Below, piece by piece: positions 36,743-46,222 of a stretch of DNA of 64,000 nt. The stretch lies in the NCBI RefSeq assembly GCF_900116555.1, contig NZ_FPAT01000008.1, positions 1-64,000 on the forward strand. Direction: 5' to 3'. A model generated the notes under the pieces. It searched no databases and was not told the DNA's origin. It was given only the letters and a program-made list of their open reading frames with translations. Made by a program: the position numbers and the translations under genes. The stretch comes from Actinopolyspora lacussalsi subsp. righensis. GTDB lineage: Bacteria > Actinomycetota > Actinomycetes > Mycobacteriales > Pseudonocardiaceae. Every line of letters begins with the position of its first letter. The stretch's first letter is position 1.

Positions 36743-37714
36743 GTGGGCATGATCTGGGACGACTCCCGATACCGACGCCAACTGGACCTGACGCGCCCCT
36801 GCGGCGCGCGAATCACCGACGCCTTCCTCGGGGGCTGCCACAACTTCGGTGTCGAGCGAGAGTTCGTGGAACGTGCCGAGCGGAGGATACCCGGCATCAC
36901 CGCCACGATGCGGGAGAGCCGGGCGTTCCTGCGTCGCGCGGTCGACCACTCCCTCGCATCGGGGATCAGGCAGTTCATCGACCTCGGTTCGGGACTGCCG
37001 ACCGTGGGCCACATCCACGAGATAGCGGGCAGGCTCACTTCCGACTACCGGGTCGTCTACGTGGACAACGAACCGTTGACCGCGGCGCACGGTGCTCGAC
37101 TCCTGACGGACGAGCCGAACACGGCGCTGCTGCACGAGGACTGCCGCGAGATCGACTCGGTACTCGCCGCGCCGGAACTGCGACGGTTGATAGACCTGAG
37201 CGAGCCGGTGGCGCTGGTACTGACCGGTGTGGTGCACTCCCTGCCGGAGAGTTCGGACCCGCGATCACTGGTGAGTTCCTACCGGCGGAGACTGGCATCC
37301 GGCAGCCACTTGGTGCTGGCCCACTTGACCGACAGCGTCCAACCGGAGCGGGCCCGAACCCTGCAGCGGCTGTACGCGGAGAGTTCGGATCCGGTGTTCG
37401 CCCGCGGTACCGGTTGGATCGACACGCTGTTCGGCGACTTCGAGATACTGGATCCCGGGACGGGACCGCTCGCGGCCTGGCGCCCCGAACCCCGGGAAAC
37501 CGGGGATACCGAGCGCTGTCGGATGCTCTACGGCGGAATCGGCCGCAAACGCGAGCCAGCGGAAGGCGTTTCGGCGACCACCGGATCAGTGGGCACGCCG
37601 CACGGTGGTACGGCGCCACACGATCCACAGCGAAACGGCGGCGAGCAGGGCCACCACTCCAGCGGCGGACCACGCCTCGGCCAGTCCGGCGTGCGAGGCC
37701 ACCACCCCGAATAG
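36743..37714 (+). CDS. PF04672-type SAM-dependent methyltransferase, second copy
   Basis: 323 residues. The first 272 match the family: CGARITDAFLGGCHNFGVEREF, SAM motif FIDLGSGLPTVGHIHEIAG, VVYVDNEPLTAAHGA and the closing CRMLYGGIGRK. A further 50-residue low-complexity Gly/His tail runs into the 3' end of the convergent MFS gene (129-base overlap), which is probably run-on rather than function. The start is GTG 36743 or ATG 36749; GGAGGA lies 12 to 18 bases upstream. It is diverged from the copy at 7.8 kb. Substrate unknown. Confidence 0.8.
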   Translation: MGMIWDDSRYRRQLDLTRPCGARITDAFLGGCHNFGVEREFVERAERRIPGITATMRESRAFLRRAVDHSLASGIRQFIDLGSGLPTVGHIHEIAGRLTSDYRVVYVDNEPLTAAHGARLLTDEPNTALLHEDCREIDSVLAAPELRRLIDLSEPVALVLTGVVHSLPESSDPRSLVSSYRRRLASGSHLVLAHLTDSVQPERARTLQRLYAESSDPVFARGTGWIDTLFGDFEILDPGTGPLAAWRPEPRETGDTERCRMLYGGIGRKREPAEGVSATTGSVGTPHGGTAPHDPQRNGGEQGHHSSGGPRLGQSGVRGHHPE

Positions 37715-38782
37715 CAGCGGCCCGGCACTACCGCCGATGTAGACGCCGGTCTGGCTGACCGAGGTCGCGCCGGCGACCCGTCGCGGGTACAGCCCGGCCA
37801 CCGCGAAATTGAGCAGTCCCGGCCACGACCAGCCCGCCCCGAAACCGACGACGGCTCCGATCAGGAACGCCACCGGAAGCGGCAGCGCCATCAGCACGAA
37901 TCCCGCGGATCCGATCAACAGCAGCAGCGTGATCACCACTATGGGGTTCGGATTCCTGCGGTCCGCCAGCACCCCCATCGCCAACCGCATGCACAGCCCG
38001 GCGACCGACCCCACAGCCAGCACCAGCCCGGCGGCACCGGGGCCGAACCCGACCTGCACTCCGGTGGTGGTCACGAAGGAACCCAACGAGTTCGCCGCCG
38101 CCGAGGCGAGACCCGCTGCCAGGGTTATCAGCAGCAGCACGCCCCTGCCCGGCTCGACCGACTCCCGCCCAGCGGCGATGGCGGAACCGCCGTGTCCGGT
38201 CACGCTCCTCGGCACGGCCAACGCGGCACACATTCCGACCAGCGCCGCACCCGCGAAGGCCCAACGCCAGCTGAACGTCAGCGCCACGGCCGGAACGGCC
38301 AACCCCGCCAGCAGGGTGGATGCCGGAATGGCGGACTGCTTGATGCCGAAGGCTGTGGCGCGGCGATTCGCGGGCACGCATCGCGCGATCAGCAGATTGG
38401 AGGCGGGCTGCCCCAGGGCGTTGGGAAGCCCTGCCAGCCACAACATCGCCAGCAGCCAGCCCAGGTTCCGAGAGGTCGCGATACCCCCGGCACAAACCGC
38501 GCTGCCCACCGCGGCCAGCCGCATCGCCGGAACGGGCCCGATCCGCTCGGAGAGCCACCCCATCAACCGGGAGGAGAGCGCCGCCACCGCGAAGAATCCG
38601 GCGGCGCCGGCACCGAGCACAGCGGGACCGAATCCGAAGTCCTGTTGCAGCTGAACCCCGAGACCTCCGACGAGGAACGCGGGCAGGATTCCCACCGTAA
38701 CCACGACCGCGACCGACGACATCGCCCGTTTGGGCAGTCGGACCACGGGGTCACGTGTCAGCGGCATCGCTTCCGGCATCAC
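37586..38782 (-). CDS. MFS transporter
   Basis: 398 residues, 12 predicted helices. Motif A-like loop MGWLSERIGPVPAMRLAAVG between helices 2 and 3 and the repeat in the second half MGVLADRRNPNPIVVI. It resembles the CynX/NarK-like uniporter and drug exporter groups; substrate unknown. ATG at 38782 or an ATG shortly inside. Convergent with, and overlapping, the methyltransferase gene. Confidence 0.8.
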   Translation of the reverse strand: MMPEAMPLTRDPVVRLPKRAMSSVAVVVTVGILPAFLVGGLGVQLQQDFGFGPAVLGAGAAGFFAVAALSSRLMGWLSERIGPVPAMRLAAVGSAVCAGGIATSRNLGWLLAMLWLAGLPNALGQPASNLLIARCVPANRRATAFGIKQSAIPASTLLAGLAVPAVALTFSWRWAFAGAALVGMCAALAVPRSVTGHGGSAIAAGRESVEPGRGVLLLITLAAGLASAAANSLGSFVTTTGVQVGFGPGAAGLVLAVGSVAGLCMRLAMGVLADRRNPNPIVVITLLLLIGSAGFVLMALPLPVAFLIGAVVGFGAGWSWPGLLNFAVAGLYPRRVAGATSVSQTGVYIGGSAGPLLFGVVASHAGLAEAWSAAGVVALLAAVSLWIVWRRTTVRRAH

Positions 38783-38883
38783 GGCACCAGTCCCTCGTCG
38801 GCTCCGGTAAGGGGCACCCGAGCGTCATAGCACTCCGCGCCGTTGCACCGAACGGACTAGTGACCGATCCCTCGCCCCGGTGC

Positions 38884-38906
38884 ACATTTCGCGAGAAATC
38901 GACGCC
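38884..38906. repeat. Third copy of the GAGAAATCGACGCC motif
   Basis: ATTTCGCGAGAAAT (5-bp stem, GCGA loop) followed by CGACGCCGC, matching the two copies at 1144-1161 and 1199-1218. It lies just past the stop of the acyl-CoA dehydrogenase on that gene's transcript, as the other two lie past the pgsA-like gene. Confidence 0.55.
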
Positions 38907-38913
38907 GCGCCGA

Positions 38914-40104
38914 TCAGTCCCGGAAGGCCTGCACCCCCGTCATCGCGGCACCGATCGTCAGCGCGTGCATCTCGGAGGTTCCCTCGTAGGTCAGCACCGA
39001 CTCGAGATTGGTCATGTGTCGCATCACCGGGTACTCCAACGAGATGCCGTTGGCACCCAACACGGTCCGCGAGGTACGCGCGACCTCCAGCGCGCCGCGC
39101 ACGTTGTCCAGCTTCCCGAAACTGACCTGCTGCGGCAGCAGCCTGCCCTCGTCCTTGCGCCTGCCGAGGTGCAGTGCGAGCAACCGTCCGTTGTGCACCC
39201 GCACCGCCATGTCGGCGAGCTTGGACTGGGTGAGCTGGTGCCCGGCCAGGGGTTTGCCGAACTGCTCGCGCGAGGTGGAGTAGTCCAACGCCGCGCGCAG
39301 ACAGCTGTGCGCGGCACCGTTGGCTCCCCAGACGATGCCGTACCTGGCCTCGTTCAAACAGCTCAACGGACCACGCAGCCCGGTCACCTCCGGCAGCACG
39401 GCGTCCCGCGGCAAGCGGACGTCGTCGAGGACGAGTTCACTGGTCACGGAGGCGCGCAGTGAGAGTTTGTGTCGCATCTCCGGCGCGGCGAATCCCGGTG
39501 TGTCGGTGGGCACGACGAAGCCGCGGATGCCCTCGTCGGTGCTCGCCCAGACGACCGCGACATCGGCGATCGTGCCGTTGGTGATCCACATCTTGCGACC
39601 GTTGAGGATCCAGTCGGTACCGTCCCGACGTGCCGAGGTGCGCATCGAGGCCGGATCCGAGCCGTGGTCGGGTTCGGTCAGCCCGAAACAGCCGATGGCC
39701 TCACCGGCCGCCATGCTCGGCAGCCAGTGCTGCTTCTGTTCCTCGGAGCCCCAACGCCAGAGGGCGAACATCGCCAGCGAGCCCTGCACCGACACCAGCG
39801 AGCGCAGACCGGAATCACACGCCTCCAGCTCCTCGCAGGCCACGCCGTAGTCCACAGCCGACATCCCGGCGCAGCCGTAACCGTCCAGATGCATGCCGAG
39901 CACGCCGAGCCCACCGAGTTCACGTGCCAGCTCGCGCGCGGCGGGCAGCTCACCGTTCTCGAACCACTCCCCCACGTAGGGCTGCACCCGGTCGCGACAC
40001 AGCGCCCGGACGCTGTCCCGGATGGCCAGTTGTTCGGTGCTGAGCTCGTCGTCGATACCCAGCGGGTCGCGGGGATCGAAGTCCGGGCGGGATCCGGCGT
40101 TCAT
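38914..40104 (-). CDS. gcdH: Acyl-CoA dehydrogenase, glutaryl-CoA dehydrogenase type
   Basis: 396 residues. FAD acyl-CoA dehydrogenase fold: CFGLTEPDHGSDPASM, WITNGTIADVAVVWA, RFGKPLAGHQL-like REQFGKPLAGHQLTQSKLADM and the base Glu in LTYEGTSEMHALTIG. The GLTEPDHGSDP and SLNEARYGI-like (CLNEARYGIVWG) segments favour the GCDH group, which oxidises and decarboxylates glutaryl-CoA to crotonyl-CoA. The gene starts 23 bases after the CoA transferase stop, so the two form an operon. ATG 40104 with GGAGG nine to ten bases ahead. Confidence 0.88.
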   Translation of the reverse strand: MNAGSRPDFDPRDPLGIDDELSTEQLAIRDSVRALCRDRVQPYVGEWFENGELPAARELARELGGLGVLGMHLDGYGCAGMSAVDYGVACEELEACDSGLRSLVSVQGSLAMFALWRWGSEEQKQHWLPSMAAGEAIGCFGLTEPDHGSDPASMRTSARRDGTDWILNGRKMWITNGTIADVAVVWASTDEGIRGFVVPTDTPGFAAPEMRHKLSLRASVTSELVLDDVRLPRDAVLPEVTGLRGPLSCLNEARYGIVWGANGAAHSCLRAALDYSTSREQFGKPLAGHQLTQSKLADMAVRVHNGRLLALHLGRRKDEGRLLPQQVSFGKLDNVRGALEVARTSRTVLGANGISLEYPVMRHMTNLESVLTYEGTSEMHALTIGAAMTGVQAFRD

Positions 40105-40127
40105 CTGCTCATGCCTCCAAGGACGCG

Positions 40128-41348
40128 TCAGATCGGGTGAATGTCCATCCCCGAACCGGTGAGATCGCGAGCGCGCGAGCCCGGTTCGGGCGCGGCCGGC
40201 GGCGTCCCGCGGCCGAGCAGCCAGTCGAGGATCTCGGTGTTGTGTTCGCCCAATCGCGGTGGCGGGGTCGGGTCGGCGTGGCCGGATTCGGACAGTCCTA
40301 TCGGGTTGCGCACCGACGGGGCGTACCCACTGCCGGGGGAAATCGTGGGGTCCAGCCCCAGGGACTCCGCGTAGCGCACCGCACCGGCCAGGTCGTTGAC
40401 CTGCCCGCAGGCGATTCCCACCCGCTGCAGTCGGTGCTGCCAGGCGGCTGCCGGACGCGCCCCCAGCACGTTCTCCAGCTCGACCACGAGCTCCTCGCGG
40501 TTGTGCACCCGGTCCGCGTTGCTGGCGAACCGCGGGTCGTTGGCCATTCCGACGAGCCCGAGCGTTTCGGTGAATCTGCGGAACTGCTCGTCGTTGCCCA
40601 CCGCCACCGCGAGCGACGCGTCCTCACAACGCAGTGTCTCGTAGGGGGCGATACTGGGATGCCGGTTGCCCATGCGTTCCGGGCTCTCACCGGTCGCCAG
40701 GAAACCGCCGACCTGGTTGACCAACCCGGAAAGCAGGCTGGAGAGCAGATTGACCTCGATGTGCTGCCCGCGGCCGGTGGACTCGCGCTGCCGCAGCGCG
40801 GCCAGGACACCGAGCGCCGCGTCCTTGCCGGTGAGCACGTCGACGACGGCCACGCCCACCTTGTTGGGCGGCCCGTCCGGTTCCCCGGTGATGCTCATCA
40901 GCCCGCCGACGGCCTGCACCACGAAGTCGTACCCGGCCAGCTCCGCTCCTTCCGCACTGCCGAAACCGGAGACGGAGACGTAGAGCAGGCCGGGGTTGTC
41001 CGTTCGAAGGCTCTCGTAGTCGAGCCCGAACCGCCGCAGCGAGCCCGGCTTGTGGTTCTCCACCAGCACGTCGGCGCGGCGTGCGAGCTCGATCGCGGCA
41101 GCACGGTCGCGCTCCGCGGTCAGATCGAGGGTGACGCTGTGTTTCCCCCGGTTCAGCGATTGGAAGTAGGCGGAGCCCGATTCGGTCCACGGCGGCCCCC
41201 AGGACCGGGTGTCGTCCCCGGTGTCGGGGCGTTCGACCTTGACGACGGTGGCGCCGAGATCGGCGAGCAGCATCGTCGCGTAGGGCCCCGCGAGCACCCG
41301 GCTGAAGTCCGCGACGAGCACCCCCTCCAGCGGCAGAGTCCGCGCCAT
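40128..41348 (-). CDS. Family III CoA transferase (CaiB/BaiF), probable succinyl-CoA:glutarate CoA transferase
   Basis: 406 residues. Family hallmarks: LEGVLVADFSRVLAGPYATMLLADLGATVVKVERPDTGDDTRSWGPP, LNRGKHSVTLDL, the catalytic Asp in VAVVDVLTGKDAALG and GNRHPSIAPYETLRC. With a glutaryl-CoA dehydrogenase gene directly downstream, activation of glutarate by CoA transfer from succinyl-CoA (as in human SUGCT) is the most economical role. Alternative: another dicarboxylate. Divergent from a GntR regulator across a 316-base spacer. Confidence 0.85.
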   Translation of the reverse strand: MARTLPLEGVLVADFSRVLAGPYATMLLADLGATVVKVERPDTGDDTRSWGPPWTESGSAYFQSLNRGKHSVTLDLTAERDRAAAIELARRADVLVENHKPGSLRRFGLDYESLRTDNPGLLYVSVSGFGSAEGAELAGYDFVVQAVGGLMSITGEPDGPPNKVGVAVVDVLTGKDAALGVLAALRQRESTGRGQHIEVNLLSSLLSGLVNQVGGFLATGESPERMGNRHPSIAPYETLRCEDASLAVAVGNDEQFRRFTETLGLVGMANDPRFASNADRVHNREELVVELENVLGARPAAAWQHRLQRVGIACGQVNDLAGAVRYAESLGLDPTISPGSGYAPSVRNPIGLSESGHADPTPPPRLGEHNTEILDWLLGRGTPPAAPEPGSRARDLTGSGMDIHPI

Positions 41349-41492
41349 TCGGCTCTCACCTTTTCTCGCGTTCGCGGCGCGTACCGCGTCCTGTCGGTGT
41401 CCTCCGTCACCGCCGTACGACAGCCTTTCGAGTGGCCGAGTGTGATCACCTCAACGACTTCGGTGGTACGGAAGGCTTGCGGCGGCGTAAGG

Positions 41493-41502
41493 TTGGATCC
41501 AA
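41493..41502. promoter_or_regulatory. Candidate GntR operator
   Basis: TTGGATCCAA is a perfect 10-base palindrome followed by TATACAG, in the spacer between the divergent CoA transferase and GntR genes. FadR-type GntR regulators commonly bind TTGnnnnCAA-like sites. The adjacent TATACA may be a -10 element. Confidence 0.5.
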
Positions 41503-41664
41503 TATACAGTTGAGCGGGCGCCGGTCAAGCCGAACCGAACGTGAGAGGGACTACCCCTCCGACCGCATCGGTCCAGTAACGGCTTTCCCGGAGACCACGG
41601 GCCCGTCGGGCGCACGAAGAGGTTCCACGGACACTCGACTCCGACAGCGGATCACGGGAGTGAG

Positions 41665-42321
41665 ATGCCACGACCGCCGACAACCCAGCAGTTCGTGCTC
41701 GAGGAGCTGCGCAGAGCGATCCTGTCCCGTCAGCTGGCGCCGAACCAGCCGATACGGCAGGACAGCGTGGCGCACGAGCTGGGGGTCAGCCGGGTACCGC
41801 TCCGGGAGGCGCTCAAAACGCTGGAGGCGGAGGGGCAGGTGGTCTACCGCCCGCACCGGGGCTACACGGTCGCCGAGCTGTCACTGGCGGACCTGCTCGA
41901 GGTCTACCGGTTACGCGAACTGCTGGAGACCGAGGCCGCCCTGGTTTCGGCCACCAAGGCCGATGAGGCCGACTCCACGGCGGTACGGGCGGAGCTGCGT
42001 GCCGTCGCCGAGGCCGCGGCGAACGACGACCTGGTGGAGATGATCGCGGCCAACCGCAGGTTCCACTTCGCGATACTGGAACCGGCGGACATGCCGTGGC
42101 TGATGCGCATGGTGCGCACGCTGTGGGACACCACCGACGCCTACCGGGCGGTGTACTACAACGCCCCCGACAACCGGAGTCGCGTGCTCGAGGAGCACGA
42201 GGCGATCGTGCGTGCCTTCGAGGCGCGCGATGGCGCGGAACTGGCCGAGCTGCTGCGACGACACCGGGAACACGCCGTGGCGGCGTTGCGGACGACGCTG
42301 GACGAGACCGCGAACGGTTGA
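41665..42321 (+). CDS. GntR family regulator, FadR/FCD subfamily
   Basis: 218 residues. Winged helix at 8-75 (FVLEELRRAILSRQLAPNQPIRQDSVAHELGVSRVPLREALKTLEAEGQVVYRPHRGYTVAEL) and an FCD ligand domain with the metal or ligand residues in ANRRFHFAIL, EHEAIVRAFEARD and LLRRHREHAVAAL. It likely represses the glutarate operon until a dicarboxylate or acyl-CoA binds. Divergent position and the palindrome support this. ATG 41665. Confidence 0.87.
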   Translation: MPRPPTTQQFVLEELRRAILSRQLAPNQPIRQDSVAHELGVSRVPLREALKTLEAEGQVVYRPHRGYTVAELSLADLLEVYRLRELLETEAALVSATKADEADSTAVRAELRAVAEAAANDDLVEMIAANRRFHFAILEPADMPWLMRMVRTLWDTTDAYRAVYYNAPDNRSRVLEEHEAIVRAFEARDGAELAELLRRHREHAVAALRTTLDETANG

Positions 42322-42399
42322 CCCGGCACCACCGGTCGAGGACACGCGGTGCGAGTCCGCGCCACATGCCCTCGGGCGAGCTCCGGTGGCAGCCGGACC

Positions 42400-43260
42400 T
42401 CAGTAGTCGTAGAACCCCCGCCCCGACTTCTTGCCGTTCAGTCCGGCGTCGACCATGCGCCGCAGCAACGGCGGGGCCGCGTAACCGGGATCGCCGTACT
42501 CGGCGTGCATCGAGTCGGCGATGGCGACGATCGTGTCCAGCCCGACCATGTCGGCCAGTGTCAACGGTCCCATCGGGTGAGCACAGCCGAGCACCATCCC
42601 GTTGTCGATGTCCTCGGCAGCGGCGAAGCCGCCCTCGTACATCCGCACCGCGGAGAGCAGGTACGGCACCAGCAGCGCGTTGACCACGAAACCGGCCCTG
42701 TCCTGCGCCCTGATGGGTTGCTTGCCGAGCTGTTCGGTGGCGAACGCCGAGGCCACCCGCACTGTTTCCTCCGAGGTGACCAGCGCGGGCACCAGTTCGA
42801 CGAGTTTGAGCACCGGGACCGGATTGAAGAAGTGGACACCGATGACGCTGCCGGGCCGCTCGGTGGCTCCCGCCAGCTTGGCGATCGGAATGGACGAGGT
42901 GTTGGAGGCCAGCACCGCGTCCCGGTCGGTGACCACCCTGTCGAGCTCGGCGAACACGCCGGTCTTGATGTCCGGGTTCTCGGCCACGGCCTCGACCACC
43001 AGCTGCCGGTCGGCCTGTTCGGCCAGTTCGTTGGTGATGCGCAACCGGCCCAGTGCCGCGTCCCGGTCCTCCTCGGCGAGCTTGCCGTTGCCGACCGCGC
43101 GGTCCATGGACTTCCGGATCCGCGCCCGGGCCGCCTCCGCCGCGCTCTCGTCGATCTCGGAAAGCACCACGTCGAGACCTGCCCGGATACTGACCTCGGC
43201 GATACCCGAGCCCATCAGACCGCCACCCACGACACCGACACGTTGGATCTGCCCCACCAC
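42400..43260 (-). CDS. 3-hydroxybutyryl-CoA dehydrogenase
   Basis: 286 residues. NAD site VGVVGGGLMGSGIAEVSIRAG, the catalytic dyad region SNTSSIPIAKLA and GVHFFNPVPVLKLVELVPA, and the C-terminal PLTLADMVGLDTIVAI...GLNGKKSGRGFYDY. It oxidises 3-hydroxyacyl-CoA to 3-oxoacyl-CoA. In this setting it can follow crotonyl-CoA made by the glutaryl-CoA dehydrogenase, after hydration by an enoyl-CoA hydratase encoded elsewhere. GTG 43260. Convergent with the GntR gene. Confidence 0.9.
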   Translation of the reverse strand: MVGQIQRVGVVGGGLMGSGIAEVSIRAGLDVVLSEIDESAAEAARARIRKSMDRAVGNGKLAEEDRDAALGRLRITNELAEQADRQLVVEAVAENPDIKTGVFAELDRVVTDRDAVLASNTSSIPIAKLAGATERPGSVIGVHFFNPVPVLKLVELVPALVTSEETVRVASAFATEQLGKQPIRAQDRAGFVVNALLVPYLLSAVRMYEGGFAAAEDIDNGMVLGCAHPMGPLTLADMVGLDTIVAIADSMHAEYGDPGYAAPPLLRRMVDAGLNGKKSGRGFYDY

Positions 43261-43483
43261 TTACGTCCTTTCGCGCAATGACCGAACGTCGAGCCCACGC
43301 TCGACGTTCGGGAAGTACTCGACCGAGAATTACCGAACAGTAACCCCGGTTACCCTAGTAGTTCGACAACGGCACGAAAACAGCCCGCGCCGCGCGACGA
43401 ACGGCCCCGCTCCGCGGCGTGGCGAATCCGAGATGTCGCGAATCCCACGGCCGGGAATCCACGGCCGGGACGACAACCCGGAT

Positions 43484-44188
43484 TCAGGCGGTGGCCGTGG
43501 TGGACAGATAACGGGAGAACCAGGCACCGGCGACCTCGGCAACCTGCAGCAGCGCACCGTTCTCCTCGAACAGGTGGGTGGCACCGGGAACCCGGTGCAC
43601 CTCGTGGTCGACCGGGATGTGTCGAGCCACGTTCTCGTTGAGCCGCAACACCTCGCTGTCGCGCTCGCCCACGATCAACAGCGTCGGTGCCCGCAGGGCG
43701 GCGACCCGCTCGGTGGTCAGATCGGGACGTCCGCCGCGCGATACCACCGCACGCACGTCGTGCGGTCTGCGGGCGGCCGCTCCCAGGGCGGCGGCCGCCC
43801 CGGTGCTGGCACCGAACAACCCCAACGGGCGGTTCCGCAGTTCGGCACGCTCGGAGATCCAGTCGAGCACCCCCAGCACCCTGGCGGTCAGCAACTCGAC
43901 GTCGAACCGGAGCCTGCCGTCGAGCTCGTCCTGGAGCCGTTCCCGGGGCGTCAACAGGTCCAACAGCAACGTGGCCAACCCCGTCTCGTTCAACCGTTCG
44001 GCCACGGCGACGTTGCGCGGACTGTGCCGCGAGGAACCGCTGCCGTGCACGAACACCACGAGTCCACCCGGGTTGTCGAGTCCGGCCAGATCACCGGTCA
44101 ACTCCTCGTCACCGCTGGTCTCCCTCGCGGGCAACGACACCTCCCGCCCCGAGGAAGTCGCGGCTGTGGTGTCCCGCTCAGCGTCCAT
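43484..44188 (-). CDS. Alpha/beta hydrolase (dienelactone hydrolase family)
   Basis: 234 residues. Oxyanion segment LVVFVHGSGSSRHSPRN, nucleophile elbow GLFGASTGAAAALGAA (GxSxG), acid in LLIVGERDSEVLRLN and His in VPGATHLFEENG. The layout matches a group of bacterial phosphoribosyltransferase-linked dienelactone hydrolases; substrate unknown. ATG 44188 overlaps the last codons of the upstream acidic protein gene by 11 bases, so they are cotranscribed. Confidence 0.85.
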   Translation of the reverse strand: MDAERDTTAATSSGREVSLPARETSGDEELTGDLAGLDNPGGLVVFVHGSGSSRHSPRNVAVAERLNETGLATLLLDLLTPRERLQDELDGRLRFDVELLTARVLGVLDWISERAELRNRPLGLFGASTGAAAALGAAARRPHDVRAVVSRGGRPDLTTERVAALRAPTLLIVGERDSEVLRLNENVARHIPVDHEVHRVPGATHLFEENGALLQVAEVAGAWFSRYLSTTATA

Positions 44189-44696
44189 CGTCCTCCACCC
44201 GTTCGGCGTCCTCCTCCGGTGCCCGTTGCACGACTCCGGGGTCGGTGGCCTCGATGCCCTCGGTTGACGAGGCGCTGCGCCCGGTGCTCTCCACCCGTTC
44301 CGCTTCCAGAACGTCGGCGTGGAAGGTCCGTATCGGACGCTCCTCCGCGGCAGCCCCTTCCCCACCGGTCTCACCGTGCTCGTCACGGGACTCCGCCGAG
44401 TCGGTGACCGACGAGGCGTCGAGCACGTCAGCACCACCCGCGTCGAAATCGGGGCGTTGCTCCGCCAACCTGCTCTCCAAGCCGGTCCCCTCCGCCTGTT
44501 CGCTCGGTGTCGGGCGCTGCCGGCTCACGGGGGACCAGTCATCGGGGGGTTCGAGCCCCTCCTCCAACGGGTCCGCGGCGAGTTCGTCCTCGTCCAGGTC
44601 GGCGGCCGACTGCAGCTGGGCGGGGTCTCTGGTCCGGTCCCCCTCGGAGACCGTCTCGTCCGCCGAAGGAGTCTCACCGTCGAACGGATCCGACAT
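44178..44696 (-). CDS. Acidic DUF5709-like protein
   Basis: 172 residues, very rich in Glu, Asp, Ser and Pro, with no membrane segment. EEGLEPPDDWSPVSRQRPTPSEQAEGTGLESRLAEQRPDF is the part that recalls the DUF5709 family of actinomycetes. Function unknown; its composition suggests a disordered or charge-shielding stress protein. ATG 44696 was chosen; upstream frame residues look non-coding. Coupled to the hydrolase gene. Confidence 0.65.
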   Translation of the reverse strand: MSDPFDGETPSADETVSEGDRTRDPAQLQSAADLDEDELAADPLEEGLEPPDDWSPVSRQRPTPSEQAEGTGLESRLAEQRPDFDAGGADVLDASSVTDSAESRDEHGETGGEGAAAEERPIRTFHADVLEAERVESTGRSASSTEGIEATDPGVVQRAPEEDAERVEDDGR

Positions 44697-44989
44697 GATC
44701 GCCTCCGTCTCGCTTCCACTGCTTCCCCCCGAACCGGCGGAACGGTTGCCAGCACGGCTACCCGCGAGCGCGTCGCACGCAAACCACGCGGAACGCGCCT
44801 TCGACCGAACGGGCGAGAACGACACACTCGGATCGTCGCTGTCGCGACCGGGCGGGATGTATCAGAATGCGGTGGGACCGTGGTTTTCCGGCGTTTCGGG
44901 ACGACACCGTTCCACCGTGAATCCTCGGCGGACGGGGTCGAAGCAACGCGGGGCCGAAGCAACGGGGCGGATGCGGAGAGGAGTTCGGC

Positions 44990-46222
44990 GTGGGGCAACT
45001 GCAAACCGAGGTCGAGCCCACCGATGTGGGACTCTGCCCGACGCGGCTGGAACGGATCGAACAGCATTTCGCCGACTACGTCACCGACGGCAGGCTGCCC
45101 GGCTGGCTGGTGCTGATCGCGCGGCACGGCAAGATCGCCTACCTGCGCACCCACGGGATGCGTGATCTGGAAGCAGGACTCCCGGTGGAGACGGACACGA
45201 TCTTTCGGATCTACTCGATGAGCAAACCGGTCACCTCGGTGGCCGCTATGATGCTCTACGAACGGGGACTGCTGGAACTCACCGACCCGGTGGCCGATTA
45301 CCTTCCGGAGTTCGACCAGCCCCGCGTCTACACCGGGGGCTCGGCCGCCGCCGCACAGACGCGCCCCGCCACCGAACCGATCAGGATCTGGCATCTGCTC
45401 ACCCACACCGCGGGGCTCACCTACGGCTTCCACCGGATCCACCCGGTGGACCAGATTTATCGCGAGCAGGGGTTCGAGAACGGATATCCGGCCGAACTCG
45501 ATCTGGCCGGGGCGTGTGCCGCGTGGGCACGGCTGCCACTGCTGTTCGACCCCGGTACGGCCTGGAACTACTCGGTGGCGACCGACGTGCTCGGACGCGT
45601 GATCGAGGTGATCTCCGGCAGCACGCTCGACGAGTTCTTCCGGGCGAACGTCTTCGAACCACTGGACATGCGCGACACGGATTTCGCGGTGGCGGAGTCG
45701 GAACTGGACCGGCTGGCCGCGCTCTACAGCGTGGACCGCACGCGCCGCGCCGTACGCAACGAACGGTTGAACCGGGTGAGCACCAGCCGCCCCCGGGTAC
45801 TTTCCGGAGGTGGCGGCCTGGTCTCGTCCGCACGCGACTACCACCGCTTCACGCAGATGCTGCTCGGCGGCGGAGTGCTCGACGGCAACCGGCTGCTGAG
45901 CAACCGCACGGTCGGGTTCATGACCCGCAACCACCTGCCGGGCGGAGCTGATCTGGCCGAGACGGCGATGGGGTCGTTCTCCGAATCCACCAACGCGGGG
46001 AAGGGTTTCGGGCTGGGGTTCTCGGTAACCGACCGCCCGCAGGCCTCGAAGGTGCTGTCCTCGCAGGGACAGTACGCCTGGGGCGGGATGGCGAGCACCG
46101 CGTTCTGGGTGGATCCCGGCGAGGACCTGACCGTGCTCTTCCTGACCCAGTTGATGCCCTCCAGCGCTCACCCGATCAGGACACGGCTGCAGGCGCTGGT
46201 GTACCAGGCGCTGGTCGACTGA
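44990..46222 (+). CDS. Serine hydrolase of the class C beta-lactamase / esterase family
   Basis: 410 residues, no signal peptide. Catalytic SMSK (SxxK) in IFRIYSMSKPVTSVAAMMLYERG, Tyr in AWNYSVATDVLGRVIEV, and the third motif in WGGMASTAFWVDP. The absence of a leader and the EstB-like motifs favour an intracellular esterase or peptidase rather than a beta-lactamase. GTG at 44990. Confidence 0.85.
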   Translation: MGQLQTEVEPTDVGLCPTRLERIEQHFADYVTDGRLPGWLVLIARHGKIAYLRTHGMRDLEAGLPVETDTIFRIYSMSKPVTSVAAMMLYERGLLELTDPVADYLPEFDQPRVYTGGSAAAAQTRPATEPIRIWHLLTHTAGLTYGFHRIHPVDQIYREQGFENGYPAELDLAGACAAWARLPLLFDPGTAWNYSVATDVLGRVIEVISGSTLDEFFRANVFEPLDMRDTDFAVAESELDRLAALYSVDRTRRAVRNERLNRVSTSRPRVLSGGGGLVSSARDYHRFTQMLLGGGVLDGNRLLSNRTVGFMTRNHLPGGADLAETAMGSFSESTNAGKGFGLGFSVTDRPQASKVLSSQGQYAWGGMASTAFWVDPGEDLTVLFLTQLMPSSAHPIRTRLQALVYQALVD

